From Kribbella sp. NBC_00382 (GTDB taxonomy: Bacteria; Actinomycetota; Actinomycetes; Propionibacteriales; Kribbellaceae), in the NCBI RefSeq assembly GCF_036067295.1, contig NZ_CP107954.1, positions 2,666,001 to 2,730,000 of the forward strand: a stretch of 64,000 nucleotides of DNA, read 5' to 3'. The notes under the pieces are model-generated. The model searched no databases and had not been told where the DNA came from. It saw only the letters and a program-made list of their open reading frames with translations. Each line of letters starts with the position of its first letter. Within the stretch, counting starts at the first letter, position 1. This document shows, piece after piece, positions 8,896-15,799 of this stretch. A program made the position numbers and the translations under genes.

Positions 8896-9289
8896 GTCAT
8901 TCCCAGGACCGTGGTTCCCCCACGCGGCCCCACTACGCAGGCTCCTCCGTCGCCCGCTCCGCGGACCGCTCCCACCCACCCTGGGTACGCGTGCTGCGCC
9001 CGCTGATTTGAGAGCACCCTGGATCCGTCGCCTCGGCGTTGAGTGACTGACTCCCGACCCGCGTAGCCGCGCTGACGCGGCCCGCGAGTCCCGATGAGCA
9101 GATCCGACGCTCAGCTAGCGATTGCAACGCCAGGTGCTGGCCATGATCACCTGAGTCGAACCGAGTCGGACACGGAACTCAGCGAGTTCGCGCTCGCGCA
9201 ACTCCTGGCAACATCGGTGACAGGCAACAATGAGTAACCCCAGACTCGGCAGAGCAAGGTCACGCAACGACTGAAGGCAGGGGAAGATC
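8896..9289. other. Left margin of the island, no gene seen
   Basis: About 390 bp without a supportable gene. It contains a 45-bp sequence at 8941-8985 that recurs at 15878-15922, and a small perfect hairpin GCCGCG-CTGA-CGCGGC at 9066-9081. The open frames on the minus strand here have no start signal or family resemblance. Confidence 0.5.
8941..8985. repeat. 45-bp dispersed repeat, copy 1
   Basis: About 40 of 45 bases match 15878-15922. The conserved ends are GCTCCTCCGTCGC and GCTCCCACCCACCCTGGG. A shorter, looser relative in the opposite orientation lies near 46854-46896. It is non-coding in both clear positions. Confidence 0.5.
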
Positions 9290-9484
9290 ATGAAGCTGAC
9301 TCTCATCGCAGGCGACCCGGACTCTCAGCCCACCAACTCGCCCACCCTCTACAAGACCGACCGGGGAAGCTGGATCGTTCAGGGCTGGGTGGTCGACGAC
9401 CCCGACGCTCTGGCAACGCTCAAGCTCCCGAACGGTGAGACCGCCGTCGAGATCCCGGATCGCATGATCCAGTTCTTCAAGTAG
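9290..9484 (+). CDS. Small hypothetical protein, first gene of a DUF6879/HTH set
   Basis: 64-residue acidic protein (GSWIVQGWVVDDPDALATLKL) with no TM segment. Small proteins of this kind commonly precede DUF6879 and HTH-DUF5753 genes in actinomycete chromosomes and elements, and that is its setting here. GGGGAAG lies about 3-4 nt before the ATG. The stop is followed after 5 bases by the next gene, so it is the first gene of a three-gene operon. Function is unknown; a role in the regulatory set is inferred. Confidence 0.75.
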   Translation: MKLTLIAGDPDSQPTNSPTLYKTDRGSWIVQGWVVDDPDALATLKLPNGETAVEIPDRMIQFFK

Positions 9485-9489
9485 GACTC

Positions 9490-10008
9490 GTGGAAGAGAT
9501 CACCGACGACGAGTTCCAAGAGCTGCTGAAGACGTTCAGCCACAGCTCTATTCACCTTGAGACCCGCGACGCGTACGGCACCGAGGTCGAGCTGCCTCAC
9601 ATGGCGCAGTGGGCAGCAGGCGAACCGGACGACCTTGAGTGGCTTCAAGATTGGTGCGCCACGTTGCGCGGCCATATCGCCGCCGGACGGACAGTGCGAC
9701 GCGCACGGATCGTCTCTGAGCCTCTCAGTGACTATCAGCGGTGGACCCTCGCGATCGGTCATCCGATTGTCGAGGCCGGCGAAGACGTCCGTTTCGTGCC
9801 AAGGCGCGAGGTCTCCGAACTCTGTTTCCCTGGCAACGACTACTACCTGTTCGACGACGAACGAGTCGTTTTCCTGCACTACTCCGGTGCAGGACTGAAC
9901 AACGCACTGACCACCACGACGAACCCGGCAACCGTCGAGATGTGCCGCAAGGCATTCGACCAGGTGTGGCCGCTGACGATTCCCTACAGTGAGTACAAGC
10001 CCGAATAG
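9490..10008 (+). CDS. DUF6879 family protein
   Basis: 172-residue soluble protein of the actinobacterial DUF6879 family, recognised by the N-terminal ITDDEFQELLKTFSHSSIHLE region, the ARIVSEPLSDYQRW motif near residue 74 and the C-terminal DYYLFDDERVVFLHY strand pair. The start is GTG at 9490 with AGGA just upstream. It overlaps the following HTH gene by 20 bases and probably works with it. The family has no proven biochemical activity; its constant pairing with DUF5753 regulators suggests a regulatory or toxin-antitoxin-like unit. Confidence 0.85.
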   Translation: MEEITDDEFQELLKTFSHSSIHLETRDAYGTEVELPHMAQWAAGEPDDLEWLQDWCATLRGHIAAGRTVRRARIVSEPLSDYQRWTLAIGHPIVEAGEDVRFVPRREVSELCFPGNDYYLFDDERVVFLHYSGAGLNNALTTTTNPATVEMCRKAFDQVWPLTIPYSEYKPE

Positions 10009-10846
10009 CTCAGCCCGAAAGGTTCAGGAAGCCCTAGGGCTACGCCTTCGGAATCTGCGCAAAGATGCTGGCCTGACCGGTCGTGAGCTTGCCGCCGCGA
10101 CCGGTTGGCATTTCACGCGTATCAGCAAGTTGGAGCACGGCGTGCAGACTCCCACCGATGCCGACATTCGGGCTTGGTGCGCAGCCTGCGGAGCGGGGGA
10201 CCAGGAGGCCGACCTGGTCGCCCAGGCGCGGGCAATCGAGTCGATGTATGTCGAGTACCGACGACGCGGTTCCGCGGGCATGAAGCAACTCATGCTCGCG
10301 TTCCAGAAGACCTACGAGACCGCCGAGCAGTTCAGGATCTATGAGCACAACGTGATTCCAGGGCTGTTTCAGACGCCTGAGTACATCCGCGCGATGCTCA
10401 CCTTCTGGATGCGATTCCTCAACACCAGCAACGATATCGACGAAGCGGTAGCTGCCCGGATGCAGCGCCAGACCATCCTCTACGAAGGCCGGCGAAAGTT
10501 CACCGTGGTCCTGGAGGAGAACGCGCTCCGAACCTGGTTCGGCACAGCCGAGACCATGGCCGGCCAACTCGACCGGCTGCTGTCGCTGATGAATCTCCCG
10601 AACATCGCTCTCGGAATCGTGCCCGCCATGATCGAGCGCCAGGGCGTCGGCTCGGCGGGTTTCTGGATGTTCGATGACAAGCTCGTCACCCTCGAAACAC
10701 CCACCGCCAGCATCGAAATCACCCAGCCACAAGAGATCCGCCTTTACGACCGGATGTTCGACCTACTCCGCCAGTCCGCGGTTTACGGCCCGGACGCCCG
10801 CGCCCTGATCATCCGAACGCAATCCGAGATGAACACCAGCAACTAG
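9989..10846 (+). CDS. HTH (XRE) regulator with DUF5753 sensor domain
   Basis: 285 residues. An N-terminal XRE helix-turn-helix (LRLRNLRKDAGLTGRELAAA and TRISKLEHG, about residues 17-55) is joined to a C-terminal DUF5753 domain (residues 95-275, with IPGLFQTPEYIRAML and RQTILYEG). This architecture is typical of actinomycete regulators paired with small DUF397 or DUF6879 partners. GTG at 9989 lies inside the upstream gene, a 20-base overlap implying coupling. It probably regulates this operon or its host element. Confidence 0.9.
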   Translation: MSTSPNSSARKVQEALGLRLRNLRKDAGLTGRELAAATGWHFTRISKLEHGVQTPTDADIRAWCAACGAGDQEADLVAQARAIESMYVEYRRRGSAGMKQLMLAFQKTYETAEQFRIYEHNVIPGLFQTPEYIRAMLTFWMRFLNTSNDIDEAVAARMQRQTILYEGRRKFTVVLEENALRTWFGTAETMAGQLDRLLSLMNLPNIALGIVPAMIERQGVGSAGFWMFDDKLVTLETPTASIEITQPQEIRLYDRMFDLLRQSAVYGPDARALIIRTQSEMNTSN

Positions 10847-10893
10847 GCGCAACACCGTAGCCGCCTCGTTCGCCCGGTTCCTAGCGTTGCCGT

Positions 10894-11100
10894 ATGACAA
10901 CCACGGGGAACACGTCGTTCGGAGTCGAGTGGGGCGGCCACCCCGACGACGACCACACCACCGCGACCGGTTGGCCCACACTTCGGCCGGCCGAACGCTG
11001 CGACGGCGAAAACCCGATGACCGGTCGAGCCTGCATCAACGGCGACCACAAGGGCTACCACCGTGACAGCCTCGGTGCGGAGTGGCTCGACGACGACTAG
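10894..11100 (+). CDS. Small hydrophilic hypothetical protein, 68 aa
   Basis: 68-residue acidic protein with two cysteines (ERCDGENP and RACINGDHKGYH), possibly a small metal or disulfide site. TAGCGT (10882-10887) lies exactly 6 nt before the ATG and there is no ribosome site, so it should be leaderless and separately transcribed from the HTH operon. No family was recognised. It lies inside the island and may belong to the regulatory set. Confidence 0.6.
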   Translation: MTTTGNTSFGVEWGGHPDDDHTTATGWPTLRPAERCDGENPMTGRACINGDHKGYHRDSLGAEWLDDD

Positions 11101-11245
11101 CTACCGACCGGTCTGCAATTTGGTGGCCGAAACCCTGGACCTCTATTCAGCCGAACCGACCATCACCCCTCAACCGACCGGCCGCATGTGACCCCTGCAG
11201 CCACGCTGGCCCGTCACCAAATCGCTCAGATCGATGAACGGCGGC

Positions 11246-12385
11246 TCATTCGGTGTTGCCGGCCGCAGGATGGGCCGCGCCTGGGTTCGGGGCTACCTGC
11301 CCCCTGAGGAGTGCGCGACCAGCGGCGATGCTGGCATGAATCATGGGTGCCGTGATTGGGATGCTTCCTTCGCCGCGCCGCTGGACGATGCTGATGAAAG
11401 CGCCTTCGGTGTTGCCGTCCGCTGTGATTGCGCCATGAACCAGAAATGGCTTGAACTCTTCTGGCTGTGGGGGAACGTCGATGATGATTAGGGTGAGTCC
11501 CTGATCGGTTGGTACCAGATCGATCCGTAGGCCGTACGGCGGCGGATAGACGTGCAGGTCGAGAACTCCAAGGTAGCGGGCCGTTGTGTCGGCATAACGC
11601 GGTCTGACACCGTGAACCTGCCGGATGATCTCGCCCCCTGGGACCTTCTTCGCCTTGGCGCCAACAACGATGAGCCCACCGTCTTCCGCGTTGGCGAAGC
11701 GAGCGACAGCTTGAGCGAGGCTGATCTTTCCTTTGGTGGTCTTTAGGTCGTACTCCTCCCCTTTGGCATCTAGCCAATTGCCTTCAGGCTGGTCGATTAG
11801 CAGGTGCGCACCACCCCCGCGCACGAGATCAGCGATGGTGTTGCGCGAGACCTCAGCGTTGGCGAGCGCGTCGCAGAGCTGGAGCACGTCCTCGCCGAGG
11901 TGGTAGAGGTCAGCCGCCGTTCGGCCTCGTAGAGGTGTCGCGATCTCAAGGTCGATCGCGAGGAATTCGTGGTCAGACCACGAATAGTTGGTTTCGATGA
12001 CTCCCAGTTCCGATCGGGCGCGCTTGAGGAGCGGCGCGACCAGGCGCCGAACCTGCCCCAGTGCGGGCTTCTCATCACCATCATCTGGCCATGGAGCCGT
12101 GCAGGTGACGGTGACGACTAGTTGTTTGTCTCTAGCCAGGAAGCCGATCTGGCCGAGAGGGCTGTCCGAATCGAAGTGTCCCTCGGGGACATTCGAGACA
12201 CCTGCCCGGCCCCAGCCGGAGCCGTAGAAATCGCCCGCAGAGAGAAGAGCATTTTTAAGATCGGATGCAGAGACCAGAGTCAGCTCCTCTTGCATGAGTA
12301 CAAGCTCGCCATCGGGCCCACTTCGGCGCTCGTCACCCCGAACAACCCAATCTTCAGTGCGCCGCGAGAATGAGATTGATGGCAT
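11246..12385 (-). CDS. Schlafen/AlbA_2-domain protein
   Basis: 379 residues. The C-terminal half carries an AlbA_2 (Schlafen-type, divergent AAA_4) signature: WLDAKGEEYDLK near residue 208 followed by ISLAQAVARFANAEDGGLIVVGA, the usual E...DxK and FANxxGGxIVVG blocks. The N-terminal 190 residues are unrecognised. AlbA_2 proteins bind nucleic acid and occur as regulators or in phage-defence islands; the island setting makes defence plausible. TAGTCT lies exactly 6 nt before the ATG (12392-12397), suggesting leaderless transcription. Codon use is less GC-biased than outside the island. Confidence 0.78.
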   Translation of the reverse strand: MPSISFSRRTEDWVVRGDERRSGPDGELVLMQEELTLVSASDLKNALLSAGDFYGSGWGRAGVSNVPEGHFDSDSPLGQIGFLARDKQLVVTVTCTAPWPDDGDEKPALGQVRRLVAPLLKRARSELGVIETNYSWSDHEFLAIDLEIATPLRGRTAADLYHLGEDVLQLCDALANAEVSRNTIADLVRGGGAHLLIDQPEGNWLDAKGEEYDLKTTKGKISLAQAVARFANAEDGGLIVVGAKAKKVPGGEIIRQVHGVRPRYADTTARYLGVLDLHVYPPPYGLRIDLVPTDQGLTLIIIDVPPQPEEFKPFLVHGAITADGNTEGAFISIVQRRGEGSIPITAPMIHASIAAGRALLRGQVAPNPGAAHPAAGNTE

Positions 12386-12758
12386 CGGCTAAGACTATCG
12401 ATCGGGTCGGATGACCGCAGATCATATTGCCACTGCCTCCTATTGCCGGATTGACCTCTTATGGATCAAGGGCGCGCCGCCGGCCTGGGGCGAGCCCATG
12501 CGACCTGGCGGCCGAACCTCGCCCCATCCCGGCGGCGCAGCGGGCGAACCTGCATGCATGCCTCCGGCGGGGGCCTCACAACTCCGGGATGGGTTGTCTT
12601 CCCGCCTGCCGCTCAGCCCAGTCAGGACCTATCAGGAGCCTCAGAGCGGCCAAGATCGTTCGTCCAGCAGGGCGCTCCATCTTGGCCCCTCTGGCGTCTC
12701 CTGATCGCGCTACGCGTGGGCTGAACGGCAGACGGGAAGACACCTCTTGGACTGGGGA
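12386..12758. other. Structured non-coding stretch inside the island
   Basis: 373 bp with no supportable gene but dense dyad symmetry. GGGGCGAG (12487-12494) pairs with CTCGCCCC (12518-12525). CCCATCCCGG (12523-12532) pairs with CCGGGATGGG (12584-12593); these two stems share three bases and so exclude each other. The large palindrome at 12596-12741 follows. The region separates two genes read leftwards. Confidence 0.7.
12596..12741 (-). repeat. 146-nt imperfect palindrome / long hairpin
   Basis: Outer arms of 25 bases (12596-12620 with 12717-12741) match at 23 positions. Inside them pair ATCAGGAG (12631-12638 with its complement at 12697-12704), CAGAG, and GGCCAAGAT (12648-12656 with 12679-12687), closing a 22-base loop. 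Both outer mismatches are C-A on the + strand and G-U if the minus strand is the RNA, so a leftward transcript folds better. It begins 17 bases after the stop of the 12759-13262 gene and could be its 3' structure, a small RNA, or a MITE-like element. Confidence 0.8.
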
Positions 12759-13262
12759 CTACGTCACTCCGAGTTCCTTCTTCATCGCCAACCGAAGAGC
12801 AGCGATGTTCTTCTTCACTGGAAGATCAATGTTGCCCTGCCTTTCCAGGATCGCCGTTGCAAGATGATCAGCCAGCCTTGCAGAGGTTGACGTAGTGATC
12901 TGATCGACGTCCTCACCCGCCAGGAGCGCTACCTTCGATTGAGCGGCATGGAGGGCTACGACGGTCTGCGTGATCTCGCTGGCAGTCGGTCGACCGGGAT
13001 GCCCGATGTCAACAACTTGCGCTCTGCTCAGGACGGAGAGAGAGTCCAGTACGTGCTGGTGGAAGCTGGCATAGACGACACGTCGTTCGTCACGCAATGT
13101 CTGCTGGTTTGTGAGATGAGCTTGGTTACGCGTGTTGACAGTCTGGATTGCTCCAGTGATGAGACCGCCGAGAAGAGTCCCGGCCAGCGTGAACCAGGCG
13201 AGCGCGTACGGGGACAGGTTCGTTGCAGGATCCGAGGCTGCCGCTACTACAGCTATGACCAT
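12759..13262 (-). CDS. Hypothetical membrane protein with cytoplasmic helical domain
   Basis: 167 residues. The N-terminal part is hydrophobic (MVIAVVAAASDP and YALAWFTLAGTLLGGLITGAI), followed by a cytosolic helical domain (NQQTLRDERRVVYASFHQHVLDSL). ATG at 13262 is preferred to GTG at 13283 because TATGCT ends exactly 6 nt before it. It is divergent from a similarly built protein at 13325; both have an N-terminal TM part, a charged coiled region and a Tyr-x-x-Phe/Met segment. Function unknown; island setting suggests defence or element maintenance. Confidence 0.65.
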   Translation of the reverse strand: MVIAVVAAASDPATNLSPYALAWFTLAGTLLGGLITGAIQTVNTRNQAHLTNQQTLRDERRVVYASFHQHVLDSLSVLSRAQVVDIGHPGRPTASEITQTVVALHAAQSKVALLAGEDVDQITTSTSARLADHLATAILERQGNIDLPVKKNIAALRLAMKKELGVT

Positions 13263-13324
13263 AAACGGAGCATAGAAGGTCACTAGCGGGACAGGCAGGC
13301 TTTAGCACCCTCATACTGAGCCTC

Positions 13325-13918
13325 ATGAACTGGGCTCCGTTCGTCCTCGCATGCATCCCAGCAGCGACTGCCCTCTTGGCTGCGACAACCGCGGCTCGGT
13401 CAGCACGAAAAACAAAGTTGCTTGAGACGCAGGCTCAGCATGTGCGTGACCTTGAAAATCGGTTAGCCGAGAAGAAGTACGCGGTCTACCAGCCGATGAT
13501 CGATCTGCTCAGCAAGATGCTGGACCTAGATGCGGCGAGGGCTGCGGACCCGGATGAGCTGAAGTCGGCTTTTGGGAAGTTCGATGCTTGGATCGTGATC
13601 TATGGCTCTGACGCGGCGGTGAGGGCCTGGCACCACTTCCGTCAAGGTTCCTTCAACGACGCACCGTCGATCTTGCTGATTCGCTTCTACGCAGACTTTG
13701 TTATGGCTGCCCGGCGCGACATGGGTCACCTGGACACGACTGTGTCCGCGATGGAGCTCGTCGGAACGAGAATCAACGATATCTATGGAGAGAACAACGA
13801 GATGGCGACGGTCCTCACCCTCGATTGGGTAGATCTAGCCAAGCACGTGGACTGGACACCGCCGTGGATGGCTGACCGTTCCAAGACAGAAGTCGAGAGC
13901 GCCAGGTCGCCAGCATGA
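13325..13918 (+). CDS. Hypothetical one-TM protein with cytoplasmic helical domain
   Basis: 197 residues: N-terminal TM segment (FVLACIPAATALLAATTAA), a charged coiled stretch (TQAQHVRDLENRLAEKKYAVYQPMID, about residues 35-61 in parts) and a helical soluble domain. There is no recognised family. It is divergent from the 12759-13262 gene across a 62-bp spacer, and the two share overall layout, so they may act as a pair. CATACT precedes the ATG by 7 nt and no ribosome site is visible. Base composition is clearly less GC-rich than the chromosome around it. Confidence 0.65.
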   Translation: MNWAPFVLACIPAATALLAATTAARSARKTKLLETQAQHVRDLENRLAEKKYAVYQPMIDLLSKMLDLDAARAADPDELKSAFGKFDAWIVIYGSDAAVRAWHHFRQGSFNDAPSILLIRFYADFVMAARRDMGHLDTTVSAMELVGTRINDIYGENNEMATVLTLDWVDLAKHVDWTPPWMADRSKTEVESARSPA

Positions 13919-14084
13919 CCGGATTGGCATGAGGACCTCGATAGACACTATCGGTTCACTCGTAATCGGGGCCCGCTGCTGACCCCAGTCTGACCCCAAC
14001 GTGCCCTAACGATTGGCTCCTGTTGGCACCGATCGGATCGCCGACGCGGGGGCCGCGATGAGGCGCGGCGCAGTTTGCAGGGTC

Positions 14085-14132
14085 CTACGGATCAGAAGGT
14101 TGGGGGTTCGAATCCCTCCGAGCGCGCCAGCA
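14085..14132 (+). repeat. Right attachment repeat (attR), 48 bp
   Basis: Exact copy of 8812-8859. It is only the 3' half of a tRNA (no acceptor 5' strand, no D-arm), so it is an attachment remnant and not a second tRNA gene. Confidence 0.9.
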
Positions 14133-14135
14133 CGA

Positions 14136-14169
14136 GCCCAAGTCATTCAGGTGGATGACCTGGGCTTTT
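14136..14169 (+). terminator. Hairpin after attR, diverged copy of the tRNA terminator
   Basis: GCCCAAGTCAT (14136-14146) pairs with ATGACCTGGGC (14155-14165) with one mismatch, followed by TTTT. The sequence is about 80 percent like the hairpin behind the tRNA at 8859-8895, so homology between the two junctions extends past the perfect repeat. Confidence 0.6.
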
Positions 14170-14253
14170 GTGTTCCCAGTAGCGTTCAGCCGCCGTCTTG
14201 AGATCGTCGCTCGCATAGACGTAGGTCTTCATCGTCAAGGCGGCGTCGTAGTG
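14143..14253 (-). pseudogene. Tyrosine integrase, C-terminal fragment
   Basis: Reading leftwards, the frame HYDAALTMKTYVYASDDLKT and on to a TGA at 14145-14143 matches the extreme C-terminus of actinobacterial phage-type integrases (HYDASFTLKTYVHASD style), including the tyrosine nucleophile in KTYV. Upstream of the histidine no integrase sequence can be followed (the catalytic HxxR part and everything N-terminal are gone). Its end abuts the right attachment repeat from outside, where an integrase of a second, now deleted element would lie. Confidence 0.7.
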
Positions 14254-14489
14254 AACAGCCCACTTGCCGCGAACAGATCGTCGGCCGACCCGGCTCCTAC
14301 GCGGGTGCTGATAAGTAATCTGTCGCCAGCGGCAGATGACGGCGTACGCGCATGCGTGGGAGATCCGGGACGCCTACGTCTATCAACCGTTCGAGGGCTG
14401 GCGTGGGGGCGGGGCGGAGGTTCCGCATGTTCCTGCGCGGGTGACGTGTCACTGGCGGCGGACCTGCTGGAGGCGCCACAGGGAAGCGG

Positions 14490-14735
14490 GTCTCGGGAGC
14501 CTAGAGCAGTTGCGGCGGCCGGCGCGGACCGGGAATGGGCATTGGGAAGGCTCTGGAGCGGGTGGATGAAGTCGCCGCGTTCGGGCTGGGCAGGGTACGG
14601 CTGGACAGGGTTCCGCCGAACCGGCTGGCGGCACTGGCCCTGAGGGGCCTTGGGACAGAAGGCGGCAAACCTTGAGCGGATGCCGGAACGAAGCACACCG
14701 CGCTGCTGACGTCAGTCATACGGCACCGTTCGGCC
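14490..14735 (+). pseudogene. Tn3-family transposase fragment, frameshifted
   Basis: Pieces of a Tn3-type TnpA N-terminal region are readable in order: SLEQLRRPARTG (about 14496), GKALERVDEVAAFGLG then RLDRVPPNRLAALALRGLG (frame from 14535 to a TGA at 14675), QKAANLERMPE in the next frame, and TKHTALLTSVIRH in the third. Tn3 transposases show the same succession (LERLR..P, ALERVEE, LPPGRLAALARYGL, RTA.L). At least two frameshifts separate the pieces, so this is decayed. Confidence 0.65.
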
Positions 14736-14741
14736 CCTTGC

Positions 14742-14776
14742 GTCCCCCGGAGGCGCTAGGAGTGACTCCGGGGGAC
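14742..14776 (-). terminator. Terminator hairpin after the fulvocin-like gene
   Basis: GTCCCCCGGAG (14742-14752) and CTCCGGGGGAC (14766-14776) form a perfect 11-bp stem with a 13-base loop, 16 bases past the stop of the leftward gene ending at 14793. Confidence 0.75.
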
Positions 14777-14792
14777 GTGCTGGGTGGATGGT

Positions 14793-15773
14793 TCAGCTAC
14801 AGGTTCCGTCGCACGGTTCGACCCAGGCGGTGCCGCAGCCGCTCGGGCGGTATTCACAGTTTCCGGGGTAGCAGTGCAGGTCTCCGCACCAACCATCCGT
14901 GGTAGCGCAGGGGCAGGTGTCCACGGTGCCGGTTCTCGCCGTCTGGGTCCGTGCGGCAGGGGCGGGGCCGAGAGTCGCGATCGCGGCGTACGCCTCCGGC
15001 TTGCCGAATGCTTCGATCGCCGCGTCCCTCAGGGCGCGGAGTCTCGTCGTGTCGGCGGACCGCCCGGCCTGCGCCGGTTCCCAGATCTCGTGCCGGGCGA
15101 CGAGGGCACGGGCCTCGTCGAGGACCCTGTGCTGTTCGGGAGTAAGGCTGGGCCGGGCGGCGCGGAACTGATCGAGATGGGCCGTCCACAGCCGGCTGCG
15201 GACCTCGGGCGCGGAAGCGGTGAAGATCTCCCGACGGAAGGTCAGCGGATACTTCGCGAAGGTGTCGTAAGTATCGGGCAGGGCCGCCCGGTTTACCGCG
15301 ACCCAGTCACGGGCCGATTGCTTCTCGATGTCGGCGAAGGCAGGCATCGTGCCGGTCAGGGCCATGCCTGCTATGACGCCAACCCCACCCGACAGCCGCA
15401 GGAAGTGCGCCCGGCTTAGCTGCGCCGTACCGGTCGGGGCGCCCGGTAGTTCATCGGCCCGGCCGTCAGCGCGGCGGCGAAGCCTCCCCAGTGCCTGGAT
15501 GACCCGGGCGCTCGCGGCCAGCCCGAGTCGACGGGCGAGTGGAACCGCGATCGCACGCCCGGTCCATGCCCGGACCCGATCGCCGTCCACCCGCAGCAGG
15601 GTCGGTGCCCACACCGGGTCAGGGCCCAACGCCCGAACCCGGAGGGTTTGTACGTCGGCGTCCCCCAGCGGTCTGATCTCCAGACCCGGTCCGGATGCTT
15701 CCGCAACCGCTTCGGACACACTGGTGCACGTTCCGCACGATGCGTCGAACGCAAGAATCCACTGCTGAACCAT
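14793..15773 (-). CDS. Fulvocin C-related protein: thiol domain + TM + eight-Cys bacteriocin-like tail
   Basis: 326 residues in four parts. Residues 1-100: a thioredoxin-like domain with C13-GT-C16 (FDASCGTCTSV). Residues 119-147: a Tat-like or membrane segment (RAHFLRLSGG then VGVIAGMALTGTMPAFA). Residues 155-235: the conserved domain of fulvocin C-related proteins (WVAVNRAALPDTYDTF, YPLTFRREIF, RSRLWTAHL). Residues 285-326: a Cys-rich tail with eight cysteines (287, 289, 296, 301, 306, 313, 321, 325) and SGCGTAWV, close to the TPTGCGTGWV of Myxococcus fulvus fulvocin C as I recall it. ATG at 15773 has AAAGG at 6 nt. No transporter or maturase is adjacent. Activity as a bacteriocin is inference. 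Confidence 0.85.
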   Translation of the reverse strand: MVQQWILAFDASCGTCTSVSEAVAEASGPGLEIRPLGDADVQTLRVRALGPDPVWAPTLLRVDGDRVRAWTGRAIAVPLARRLGLAASARVIQALGRLRRRADGRADELPGAPTGTAQLSRAHFLRLSGGVGVIAGMALTGTMPAFADIEKQSARDWVAVNRAALPDTYDTFAKYPLTFRREIFTASAPEVRSRLWTAHLDQFRAARPSLTPEQHRVLDEARALVARHEIWEPAQAGRSADTTRLRALRDAAIEAFGKPEAYAAIATLGPAPAARTQTARTGTVDTCPCATTDGWCGDLHCYPGNCEYRPSGCGTAWVEPCDGTCS

Positions 15774-15799
15774 GGGCATCCTTTCTCGTCTCAGCCGAT

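Larger units (their letters stand above)
8812..14132. mobile_element. 5.3-kb island in tRNA-Arg with no integrase inside
   Basis: The last part of the tRNA gene plus three bases (8812-8859) is repeated perfectly over 48 bp at 14085-14132, the classical mark of integration into a tRNA 3' end. Between the repeats lie seven genes with lower GC than the flanks, none of them a recombinase. Homology continues imperfectly about 45 bp beyond both repeats, through a terminator-like hairpin. A C-terminal integrase fragment lies just outside the right repeat. The island is thus either a satellite moved in trans or the remains of tandem insertions. Confidence 0.8.
13919..14792. other. Right island margin and element debris
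   Basis: About 870 bp without an intact gene. In order it holds the paired CTGACCCCAGTCTGACCCCA words (13977-13998 region), the 48-bp right attachment repeat, a hairpin, an integrase tail, Tn3-transposase fragments and a terminator. Open frames here read through the tRNA copy or are off-frame and are not genes. Confidence 0.75.

Noticed and set aside
12386-12758. Retron msr-msd RNA
   Set aside because: The long hairpin is suggestive, but no reverse transcriptase gene lies anywhere in the window.
14085-14160. Second tRNA-Arg copy
   Set aside because: Only the 3' half of the tRNA is present; the acceptor 5' strand and D-arm are missing. It is an attachment repeat.
14235-14696. 153-codon minus-strand open frame over the element debris
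   Set aside because: Proline/arginine/serine-rich shadow composition with no start signal; true remnants are in other frames.
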